A stretch of DNA of 64,000 nucleotides, taken from Gelidibacter mesophilus DSM 14095. Its GTDB lineage: Bacteria; Bacteroidota; Bacteroidia; Flavobacteriales; Flavobacteriaceae. The translations under genes were made by a program, and so were the position numbers. Position 1 is the stretch's first letter, and each line of letters begins with the position of its first letter. The notes beneath the pieces were generated by a model that was given only the letters and a program-made list of their open reading frames with translations, was not told where the DNA came from and ran no database searches. Where the stretch lies: assembly GCF_000423005.1 (NCBI RefSeq), contig NZ_AUHD01000001.1, positions 620,001 through 684,000 of the forward strand, written 5' to 3'. Shown piece after piece: positions 27,231-34,519 of the stretch.

Positions 27231-28130
27231 ATGAAAAAAATTACTTTAATAATAGTACTATTATTTGGCACCTTAGCGTTTGCCCAAGAAATTGATATAA
27301 TTGACAGACCAATAGGGAGCACAACCTCGGTTATTTCTGCAGAAGGTGGTGATGGTACGGGCGTCTATGCTGCCGATAGTTTTACTGTAACTGAAGGGTT
27401 TGGATTGAATTCCATTACTTTTCATGGTTTTTTTAGCAATGGAACTGGGATAAGTTTTACCACTGCCTTCAACGTTATAATCTATGCAAATAATGAAGGC
27501 ACTCCTGGATTTGGTTTTCAGCCACAAATAGCAGATGCCGGCGTTGTGGAGTTGAAAGGAATAGCTTCAGAAAATTACGCGATCACTGGGGAAGGTCAAA
27601 ATCAATCCATTACAATTAATCTTTCAGGTGCAAATGGTGGTGAGTCTCCAACACTTGTTGCCGGAACTTATTGGATGGTTATTTATCCATCTGTAGTTGG
27701 TTCTCCTACTGATGAAGGAAGATGGAACTGGTACTTGTCTTCTTCTGAAGCACCATTTGAAGCGCTTTTAATTGACCCTCAAGATTTATTTCAAGCGGGT
27801 GCAACAGATTGGGCGAGCATTGGTGATTTAATCGGTGAACCTGCAAATTCTTTTGCTTGGACAATGAAAGGTTCGCCAGCCTTGGGCGTAAACGAAAATA
27901 AAATAACTGAAGTGTCTGTTTATCCAAATCCAGCTCATGATTTAATTTCTGTAAAAATGCCGGCTAATATTGAAGTAACCAATGTTTCTTTATATGATGT
28001 ATTGGGGAAAACAATAAAAGTCGCTTTAAATAATCGTCAAATTAATGTATCGCATCTTTCCAAAGGGCTGTATATTATGATGCTCGAGACCAACGCTGGA
28101 ACCATGACTAAGAAGATAATTATTGAATAA
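27231..28130 (+). CDS. T9SS type A sorting-domain protein
   Basis: Secreted protein of 299 residues. It has a clean signal peptide (MKKITLIIVLLFGTLAFAQ), a beta-rich middle of about 190 residues (SAEGGDGTGVYAADSFTV, then FNVIIYANNEGTPGFGFQP, GTYWMVIYPS) and a C-terminal T9SS type A domain (VSVYPNPAHDLISVKMP, LYDVLGKTIKV, LSKGLYIMMLET, MTKKIIIE). The middle part resembles beta-sandwich modules that carry no obvious catalytic residues; I cannot name the family. Its promoter and terminator are both well formed, so it is expressed alone. It is divergent from the giant T9SS protein; whether the two cooperate at the surface is unknown. Confidence 0.88.
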   Translation: MKKITLIIVLLFGTLAFAQEIDIIDRPIGSTTSVISAEGGDGTGVYAADSFTVTEGFGLNSITFHGFFSNGTGISFTTAFNVIIYANNEGTPGFGFQPQIADAGVVELKGIASENYAITGEGQNQSITINLSGANGGESPTLVAGTYWMVIYPSVVGSPTDEGRWNWYLSSSEAPFEALLIDPQDLFQAGATDWASIGDLIGEPANSFAWTMKGSPALGVNENKITEVSVYPNPAHDLISVKMPANIEVTNVSLYDVLGKTIKVALNNRQINVSHLSKGLYIMMLETNAGTMTKKIIIE

Positions 28131-28465
28131 AAATTAAGTCGACTATAAATTTGAGCCAGATAGTTTTCACTAATCTGGCTTTTTTATTTCAAGTATGACA
28201 CATCATTATTCAGAAATTGATAATGGCTTTTATATAATTTATGCTCATTGAGATTCATCTCCAACCATTTATCAATCACTAATTGTTAAGCTTTTATTTT
28301 AATAAATCATTTGTATTGTCCTCAGGATAAGCATCACCATCATGCTGTTCCATTTTAAGTTTCCTTAACATCTCATGTTAAGCTTAGGTTAAAGCGGCGC
28401 TACAATTTTGTGACGGCTTATTTTTTTGTTAAATTGAGGTAAATAATAATCAAAAACTATATGTC
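28131..28465. other. Intergenic region upstream of the PfpI-like gene
   Basis: It contains the terminator above and, at 28365-28381, a short inverted repeat TTAACA-tctca-TGTTAA about 85 bases before the PfpI-like gene. The phrase TTAAGCTT occurs twice (about 28289 and 28379). No matching -7 box and no open reading frame of note. Confidence 0.5.
28153..28186 (+). terminator. Rho-independent terminator
   Basis: Stem AGCCAGAT / ATCTGGCT with a loop of about 10, followed by a run of T. It lies about 25 bases after the stop codon of the preceding T9SS gene. Confidence 0.9.
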
Positions 28466-29026
28466 ATGGAAAATTTAAATAAAAAGACAGTAGCCATATT
28501 AGCAACCAACGGATTTGAAGAAAGCGAATTGAAATCCCCAAAAGAAGCTTTAGAAAAAGCAGGCGCTCAGGTGCATATTGTTTCTGAAAAATCTGGAAAA
28601 ATCAAGTCTTGGACCGATGGCAATTGGGGATCAGACTTTAAGGTGGATAAAACCTTGGACGACGTGAGTCAAAAGGACTATAACGCGTTAATGTTGCCAG
28701 GCGGGGTGATCAATCCTGATACCTTAAGACAGAACCCAAAAGCAGTAGCTTTTGTGAAATCATTTTTTGAAAACCATAAACTGGTCGGTGCCATCTGCCA
28801 TGGACCTTGGTTACTGGCCGAAGCTGATGTTTTAAAAGATCGGAAAATGACATCTTACGGTTCTATTAAAACTGATATGATCAATGCCGGTGCCAAATGG
28901 GTAGATGAAGAAGTGGTGGTGGACGAAGGTTTGGTAACGAGTAGATCGCCAAAGGATTTACCTGCTTTTAATGCCAAATTGGTAGAAGAAGTTTATGAAG
29001 GGAAACATGAGGATCAGGTTGCATAA
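28466..29026 (+). CDS. PfpI/DJ-1-family protein
   Basis: Cytosolic protein of the DJ-1/PfpI superfamily, 186 residues. The class I glutamine-amidotransferase-like fold is suggested by VAILATNGFEESEL at the N-terminus (acidic residue near 20), MLPGGVINPDTLR in the middle and the nucleophile elbow GAICHGPWLL with Cys at about residue 111 followed by His. The C-terminal DEGLVTSRSPKDLPAF is typical of the PfpI / general stress protein 18 subgroup. Members are variously described as proteases, glyoxalases, deglycases or stress chaperones; which applies cannot be told here. It is followed 31 bases later by a small Rho_N-like gene, the two probably forming a stress-related operon ending at the terminator at 29335. 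Confidence 0.9.
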   Translation: MENLNKKTVAILATNGFEESELKSPKEALEKAGAQVHIVSEKSGKIKSWTDGNWGSDFKVDKTLDDVSQKDYNALMLPGGVINPDTLRQNPKAVAFVKSFFENHKLVGAICHGPWLLAEADVLKDRKMTSYGSIKTDMINAGAKWVDEEVVVDEGLVTSRSPKDLPAFNAKLVEEVYEGKHEDQVA

Positions 29027-29057
29027 GATTTGAAATACGAACTCTAAAACTCTTATT

Positions 29058-29312
29058 ATGGGAAAACAAAAAGATCATGGCCCAAGCATTAAAAATGATG
29101 CACGCTATGAAGCCTTAAGAGAAGAAGGTTACAGTAAAACAAAAGCAGCGCGGATTGCCAATACCAAAAATCCTGGTAAAAAAGGAGGAAAAGCAGAAGC
29201 TTATGAAGAACGCTCTAAAGCTGAACTGTATGAGCAAGCAAAAAACATTGGTATTAAAGGCAGAAGCAAAATGGACAAAAGTGAGTTGATTGATGCTCTT
29301 AGGCATAATTAA
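29058..29312 (+). CDS. Small basic protein with Rho_N/SAP-like C-terminus
   Basis: Protein of 84 residues. The first half (MGKQKDHGPSIKNDARYEAL, then SKTKAARIANTKNPGKKGGK) matches a small conserved family of proteins found in stress-related contexts in many bacteria (I believe DUF7218). The second half, KAELYEQAKNIGIKGRSKMD followed by KSELIDALR, is a Rho termination factor N-terminal-like (SAP-like) helix-turn-helix that could bind nucleic acid. Very basic and likely DNA- or RNA-associated. It lies 31 bases after the PfpI-like gene on the same strand, probably in one transcript. A strong terminator follows. Confidence 0.82.
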   Translation: MGKQKDHGPSIKNDARYEALREEGYSKTKAARIANTKNPGKKGGKAEAYEERSKAELYEQAKNIGIKGRSKMDKSELIDALRHN

Positions 29313-29334
29313 CGTGAACCATTCCTAATTTTTA

Positions 29335-29374
29335 AAAACGTGAAGCACCAGAAATAGTGCTTCACGTTTTTTTT
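29335..29374. terminator. Bidirectional terminator
   Basis: Perfect 14-bp stem AAAACGTGAAGCAC (29335-29348) with its complement at 29357-29370, loop of 8, followed by T on the plus strand; on the minus strand the stem is also followed by several T. It separates the convergent genes ending at 29312 and 29378. Confidence 0.93.
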
Positions 29375-29377
29375 TGT

Positions 29378-29962
29378 TTATAAAATTTTAAACCCAAGCA
29401 TAATGGTTTCCAGTTTTTCGAAATTGGCGTCATAATTGTCCCGGGTTGCCGTTAAATCAATCCATAGAAATGCTTTGGAGGTTTCCACAATGATATAACA
29501 ACAGTTGTAAAAACTGTCTTCTGTTTTTAATTGTACTTTATAGGCTTTTCCAATGTTGGCAAATTCTGTCAAGTTCTTTTTGTAAAGCACTTTTTGATCG
29601 TTGGACCATTTAGGCGTATCTCCAGATCTGTAGCCCGTAATCACCCATTTTTCAAAGTTGTTCAAAGTTTTGAATTTGTCCTTTTCAAAAGATTTGATTA
29701 AAAGAGCACTTTGGGAATTGCCGATTTCAGGAAGCGTGCCTCCAAATAAATTAGCACTCGGCGTTTCTTTTATGGTCCACCATTTAGGAATGACCACACC
29801 GTAGCCATACGTGGAATCGGTGAAAATGATGTTGTCCTGTCCCGCTTGTTGTTTGGAAATGATGGTTGAACTATTAGTGTTGCGACTTGCATTTTTCTGA
29901 GCCCACCCCGTGTGTGGTAGTTGAATCAAAAGTATCAGAACTATTAAATATCTCATGGGCAT
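29378..29962 (-). CDS. Exported protein of unknown function
   Basis: Protein of 194 residues with a signal peptide (MRYLIVLILLIQLPHTGWAQ preceded by MP; the ATG at 29956 is an equally good start). The mature part begins with a Ser/Thr/Asn-rich linker, then YGYGVVIPKWWTIKETPSAN, a mixed alpha/beta pattern with two adjacent cysteines (YNCCYIIVETSK) and a C-terminal helix FEKLETIMLGFKIL. The layout (an early GYGVVIPKWW, later a beta sheet and a final helix) resembles PsbP/DUF1795-like small secreted domains, but this is only a resemblance. Probably periplasmic. Convergent with the small Rho_N-like gene. Confidence 0.7.
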   Translation of the reverse strand: MPMRYLIVLILLIQLPHTGWAQKNASRNTNSSTIISKQQAGQDNIIFTDSTYGYGVVIPKWWTIKETPSANLFGGTLPEIGNSQSALLIKSFEKDKFKTLNNFEKWVITGYRSGDTPKWSNDQKVLYKKNLTEFANIGKAYKVQLKTEDSFYNCCYIIVETSKAFLWIDLTATRDNYDANFEKLETIMLGFKIL

Positions 29963-30013
29963 TAGAAACTATTGTTAATGATTGGATCATATGATTGGAG
30001 TCTTATCCCAACA

Positions 30014-30520
30014 TCATAACCTATAAACTCTAGCGTTATGACTTGCATCTTCTAAAATTTCTAATTCCAGATTATAGTCGTACTGCAAATCTTCGTGCAA
30101 TTTTTCCACTATTTTCTTAATGGCTATAATTTGCCGATCGTAGAGGTTGGTGAGCGTAGTGTTTTTAAAAATGGATGGCTTAAAATCTTTGAGAATCGTA
30201 CAAAAATAAAGAAGCAGTTCTACTTCCGTTTCCTTTTTTAGGGAATATCTGGCGTACTTTTTAATGTTTCGCAGAATTTTACGAATGCTTTTTTTTATAT
30301 AAAAATAACTGTTGGTATTGATGGTTTCGAATTGTTCATCAATCTCGGCTTTAACCGTTTGGATATACCCAGATTCGTCATGGGATTCAAACAGTAGATA
30401 GGTGAGGAGTTCTTTGTTTTCCTTTTTAAACTTAGAAAGACGCAAGCAAAGCTCCAACAATTCTTCGGAGGAGCGATGCTTTAATTCTTTCTTTATGGTC
30501 ACAACAGAAACGGCTTTCAT
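30014..30520 (-). CDS. Uncharacterised helical protein
   Basis: Cytosolic protein of 168 residues, almost entirely helical and highly charged (Lys/Glu-rich), with no signal peptide or membrane segment. It begins MKAVSVVTIKKELKHRSSEE and contains LTYLLFESHDESGYI, IKKSIRKILRNIKKYARYSL and a C-terminal helix ending NARVYRL. I do not recognise the family. It starts 6 bases after the end of the DoxX gene on the same strand and so is probably translated from the same mRNA. No functional link to DoxX is evident. Confidence 0.72.
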   Translation of the reverse strand: MKAVSVVTIKKELKHRSSEELLELCLRLSKFKKENKELLTYLLFESHDESGYIQTVKAEIDEQFETINTNSYFYIKKSIRKILRNIKKYARYSLKKETEVELLLYFCTILKDFKPSIFKNTTLTNLYDRQIIAIKKIVEKLHEDLQYDYNLELEILEDASHNARVYRL

Positions 30521-30526
30521 TGCTGA

Positions 30527-30904
30527 TTATTTTCCGCCATCCACTGAATATCTTCCCGGACCTACCATGGCAATAACTATAAATCCAATCAGATAGAGTA
30601 AGGCTTTTTCTTTAACACCAAACGGGTCATTAATATGGACCACAAAGGCAGCAACTGCCATAGTAGCGATAGCTGGAATAGCAGCAATTCGTGTTTTAAA
30701 ACCAATAAGGACAAGGATAGGAGCCACTACTTCTCCAATAATTGCCATGATAAGAGAAACTGTGCCACCAACCCCTAAAGGATCTGCGAAACCGGAAGGG
30801 TTATCAAGAAGGATGTTAATTTTTGGAACTCCATGGGTTAAGAGCATTCCTGAAAAGCCGACTCTAAGGATGAGTAGGCCAAAATCGTTGATACTATTTT
30901 TCAT
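30527..30904 (-). CDS. DoxX-family membrane protein
   Basis: Integral membrane protein of 125 residues with four hydrophobic segments. The DoxX pattern is clear: LLILRVGFSGMLLTHGVPKI in the first helix, then SLIMAIIGEVVAPILVLIGF, RIAAIPAIATMAVAAFVVHI and ALLYLIGFIVIAMVGPGRYS. DoxX proteins are small quinone- or redox-linked membrane proteins whose precise role in most bacteria is uncertain. It lies directly upstream of the gene for the 168-residue helical protein with 6 bases between them. No clear promoter box was found. Confidence 0.9.
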   Translation of the reverse strand: MKNSINDFGLLILRVGFSGMLLTHGVPKINILLDNPSGFADPLGVGGTVSLIMAIIGEVVAPILVLIGFKTRIAAIPAIATMAVAAFVVHINDPFGVKEKALLYLIGFIVIAMVGPGRYSVDGGK

Positions 30905-31706
30905 TTTTTAAATAAAAGATTGGATTTGTTAGGGGGTAAATATAACGAAATCTAATTGTTAATAGCGATGTTTTTTCTGTTGGTTTTTGGAGTTTACGCA
31001 GAATTTATGGCGATTAATGGAATGCAGGTTTGCCTTATTGATCGGTTGGGTGACACTGAATGGATTGCTGTTTCTGATTTTTGGAGTTGGTTTAAGTCTT
31101 GGATGATGTAGTCAGTATGGTTTTGCACTTGGGCTCTTGAATTTTTTGACACGAATTTCATGGATTATTGCCCGTTAGTCGTTTGTTTGCGAGCTATTTA
31201 ATGCGGATTGATTTATAGTTCATTTATGTGGAAATCTGCGAATTCTGCGGGATGATTTTGGGGTTTTTAGACACGAATTTCACGGATTATCACGAAGGAT
31301 TTGTCGTTTGAAAATAAAGTCGGAATTATTCTAGGTTTATTGATTTCACGAATTATTGCTCGCTGGTTGTTTGTTTTCAAGCTATATAATGCGGATGGAT
31401 TTGTATTTCATTTCAGCGGAAATCTGCGAATTCTGCGGGATGCTTTTGGGGGTTTTAGACACGAATTTCACGGATTTTCACTGAGGATTTTTCGTTTGAA
31501 AATAAAGTTGGAACTATTGTGTTTTTTTGATTTCACTAATTAGTGCCCGCTGGTTGTTTGTTTTCGGGCTATTTAATGCGGATTGATTTGTATTTCATTT
31601 CTGTGGAAATCTGCGAATTCTGCGGGATGATTTTGGGGTTTTTAGACACGAATTTCACGGATTTTCACTGAGGATTTGTCGTTTGAAAATAAAGTTGAAA
31701 TTTTTA
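30905..31706. other. Gene-free region dominated by a degenerate tandem repeat
   Basis: About 800 bases. The left part (30905-31147) shows only short phrases (tttacgcagaatttatggcg) related to the repeat. The right part is the tandem repeat listed next. An 80-codon plus-strand frame at 31301-31543 is just repeat sequence read through. Confidence 0.7.
31148..31706. repeat. Degenerate ~187-bp tandem repeat
   Basis: The phrase gacacgaatttca begins units at 31148, 31270, 31458 and 31645. Units 2 and 3 are 188 and 187 bases and share most positions, including gtcgtttgaaaataaagt, gctggttgtttgttttc and gaaatctgcgaattctgcgg. Unit 1 is 122 bases and lacks an internal part; unit 4 is partial and runs to the stop codon of the T9SS type B gene at 31707. 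No coding potential or stable stem is apparent. Confidence 0.9.
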
Positions 31707-34421
31707 CTAAATTTTTAGACTAAAATGTCCGCTATGTGTGATGTCTTCAGATAGCTTAAAAATATACCAGTAGTCATCAGGAGAAAGTAATTGACCATTG
31801 TAAGTTCCGTCCCATCCTTTAGATTGTAATGGATTAAAATAAAATAACAATTTGCCATAGCGGTCAAATATCTTTATAAGGTTATTGGAAGGCGTATTTG
31901 GATCTAGGCCTTTAATGTTCCAAAAGTCATTGATGCCATCGTTATTGGGTGTAAAGAACTTAGGAAACCCAATATTATAAAAAACCTTAGAAATAGTGGT
32001 GCACTGATAAACGTCACGTACAAATACAGTGTGGGTTCCGGGGGTTAGATTTGGAAATTGGTTGCTTGTTTGATAAGTCCCAAATTCATTGTCTATCGCA
32101 AATTCAAAACCTTCAATAGACGGGTTCAAAGTAATGGTCGCTGAATTAGCATCCACCGAAATGTTCTTAATAGAAGCAATTTCATTTTGAACAACAGTTA
32201 AGGTGATTGTAGTTTCACAAGAAAGAATAGGGTCTTTCACTTGAAGCTGATAAGTTCCTGCCTCATGCACTTCAATGCTGTTGGTGGTTTGACCTTCACC
32301 CCAAAGGTAGTTGTAGCTATCAATTTGGTAAGGCGCAACACCTGAATTAAGCACGATAGGAAAATCAGTTTGACAAACGGAAATCATTTGATTTTCTAAA
32401 CCAGGAAATGGTTTGATTTTTAAATGTAATAGTCCACTTCCATAACAGATATCGTCACTTTGTGCTCTTATATAAAGCGTGGTGGCCGTAGACTGAAAAT
32501 CATCAGGAATTGGCTTGATACCAATGGCAGCATTACTGAGCGTTTGATGAAATGAGACACTCACATTATTTGGTAAATTGAGGTCGGCAATAATTGTTTG
32601 CCGCGCCGTTTCCAGATTAAAGCTGGCATGGCCATTATTTTGTGGGTCACATCCAAACAATTCAAATGCACTTAACATAGTTGATTGCACTGTGGTGAGC
32701 TTTATTGTGGCCAGACTAAAGCATTTTGTTCCGGCTTTATACACTTTTGCAATGAGGATTTCTTGTTGGTACTTATTTCTATAAATTGGATCAAGAGACG
32801 TGCTAAGGTTTTCATCATTCAACGCATCGGCCTCAGTGTGGTAGTAATATACACTGATAGGAGCTGTTGTATGGTAGGTCAATGGACCATTGGCCAACTC
32901 TAAATTAAAAGTGGCGATGCCATCATTTGGATCTTGGTCAAAAGAGTCGCATTGCACCAACTCAAATGGGGTTGGAAGTACTGCGGGTGGTTCAGAAATA
33001 ATAATTGTTTTTATAAATGGGTCGTTTGTAACGCCGTTCAACGTCAGCGAGAGGCTTACATTATAAGCCCCTGGTTGAGAAAATGTATGCTCAGGCGCTA
33101 GTGCTGTGGAGGTTTGCCCATCCCCAAAATCCCAAAACGCAGTGTCGTAGGGGTCTTCAGTGGTAATCGAAAATTCGGTAGTGTCACCTAAACAGGTGTT
33201 TTTATAATCAAAAGTAAACTTAAAAATAGACTGTATAAATGGCGGAAGACCAAGTTTGGATGCTTTACCACCAAGCTGTATGACATTGTGCCGGTAGTCG
33301 CTTGCAGCTCCAATTTCATTGGGTTTATTAATGACTGACAAGTGTGTGCCCTCTCCAAAAACCTTGTATCCCGCCCTGTAAATTTTCCCGTCTATGGCGA
33401 GTTGTAGTGCGCCTGCAACAAAATTGGACGTATGGATTGTTTTTTGAGTTGCTGAAACATTTAAAGTCTCTACGCCATATTGAAAAACATTACTGCTGAT
33501 AAATATATCTTCAGTTGTAAAGTTGCCCGTGGTAATATAAAGCAATTTTGAATTTGGCGAAAATTCAACCCCATAGGGGTACGTCCCATTAATAATTTCC
33601 TTTTGGTTACTTACTGTCCCAGTGGTATTGTTAAAATCATAAAGTAAAACTTCTCCCGTGTTTTTGGAACCTGTATTTTTTCCTCCTAATGCGGTAGAGC
33701 TATGGGCAATGGCTATTTTTTTACCATTTGGTGAAACTTTAAGATACCCAATAGCACTAATGTTGGATCCTTTTTTATCCAATCGAGGATACACTGCATT
33801 TGACACCGTGGAAATTACAGGATTTAAATTGACCCCGTTGTCATCCACGTGAAACGCATAAAATTTATTTGTGAATTGTGTGATGACCCAGATAGAATTG
33901 CCATTACTATGGGTAACAGCGGTTATTTTTTCTGAAGTTTTATATTCATTCTCTATGGGATCATTGACGTTATAGGTAATCAGATGGGTGTTTTTCTTAG
34001 TGTCCACAATACCACCTAAGCCATTATCTAAGGTCATGTCAACTTCAGAGTAATTGATCCCGTTAATGGGTTTTCTCTGTGTTAAATAATAACTGGGCAT
34101 ATCCACGGTGAATATATAAAAGGCATCCCTGTTTCCTGGCTTCGGAATAATAAGTGCAGACATGGTACTAGAGCTGTGGCCCATTAAATTTGAGCCGTTG
34201 AGCATCCTCTGATGTTGACGGTTCCAAACCGTAGTACCGTCTGTATAAAAGAGCAAATTACCTTCGGGACTCGAAATGGTTGCACAGCCTTCATCCGTAT
34301 TGAGTTGACTGTTTAAAAGAGGGCGCGGAGTGCCGCTATTAAAACTGAGCCCGGCAAATTCTCCAAAATACCAATTTGCCGATTCGTTTTGCGATACGGC
34401 CACAGTTCCAACTAATGTCAT
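31707..34421 (-). CDS. T9SS type B sorting-domain protein with PKD domain
   Basis: Secreted protein of at least 904 residues. From about residue 10 a beta-propeller-like region (ESANWYFGEFAGLSFN, GNLLFYTDGTTVWNRQHQRM, VEFSPNSKLLYITTG) extends to about 390. A PKD domain follows at about 405-470 (TAFWDFGDGQTSTALAPEHT). Further Ig-like stretches with Cys pairs lead to a C-terminal gliding-motility/T9SS type B domain (about 825-904: FTPNNDGINDFWNIKGLDPN, KIFDRYGKLLFYF, WDGTYNGQLLSPDDYWYIF). Start codon problem: the ATG at 34421 leaves only ten residues before the mature part. The frame is open 14 more codons upstream and reads IFIKILLKYSLVLL, completing a good signal peptide, but contains no ATG, GTG or TTG. 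The true start may be an ATT at 34457 or 34463. Function: surface-exposed, unknown. Confidence 0.87.
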   Translation of the reverse strand: MTLVGTVAVSQNESANWYFGEFAGLSFNSGTPRPLLNSQLNTDEGCATISSPEGNLLFYTDGTTVWNRQHQRMLNGSNLMGHSSSTMSALIIPKPGNRDAFYIFTVDMPSYYLTQRKPINGINYSEVDMTLDNGLGGIVDTKKNTHLITYNVNDPIENEYKTSEKITAVTHSNGNSIWVITQFTNKFYAFHVDDNGVNLNPVISTVSNAVYPRLDKKGSNISAIGYLKVSPNGKKIAIAHSSTALGGKNTGSKNTGEVLLYDFNNTTGTVSNQKEIINGTYPYGVEFSPNSKLLYITTGNFTTEDIFISSNVFQYGVETLNVSATQKTIHTSNFVAGALQLAIDGKIYRAGYKVFGEGTHLSVINKPNEIGAASDYRHNVIQLGGKASKLGLPPFIQSIFKFTFDYKNTCLGDTTEFSITTEDPYDTAFWDFGDGQTSTALAPEHTFSQPGAYNVSLSLTLNGVTNDPFIKTIIISEPPAVLPTPFELVQCDSFDQDPNDGIATFNLELANGPLTYHTTAPISVYYYHTEADALNDENLSTSLDPIYRNKYQQEILIAKVYKAGTKCFSLATIKLTTVQSTMLSAFELFGCDPQNNGHASFNLETARQTIIADLNLPNNVSVSFHQTLSNAAIGIKPIPDDFQSTATTLYIRAQSDDICYGSGLLHLKIKPFPGLENQMISVCQTDFPIVLNSGVAPYQIDSYNYLWGEGQTTNSIEVHEAGTYQLQVKDPILSCETTITLTVVQNEIASIKNISVDANSATITLNPSIEGFEFAIDNEFGTYQTSNQFPNLTPGTHTVFVRDVYQCTTISKVFYNIGFPKFFTPNNDGINDFWNIKGLDPNTPSNNLIKIFDRYGKLLFYFNPLQSKGWDGTYNGQLLSPDDYWYIFKLSEDITHSGHFSLKI

Positions 34422-34519
34422 TAGAAGAACTAGGGAATATTTAAGAAGAATTTTAATGAAAATTTAATTTTGCAATAAATATACGTTTGTTGCAATAAAG
34501 TTCCCATAAAAAAAAGCTT

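Noticed and set aside
31301-31543. 80-codon plus-strand frame
   Set aside because: Entirely inside the tandem repeat.
31148-31706. CRISPR array
   Set aside because: Units of about 187 bases with degenerate internal sequence, no short identical repeats separated by unique spacers, and no cas genes nearby.
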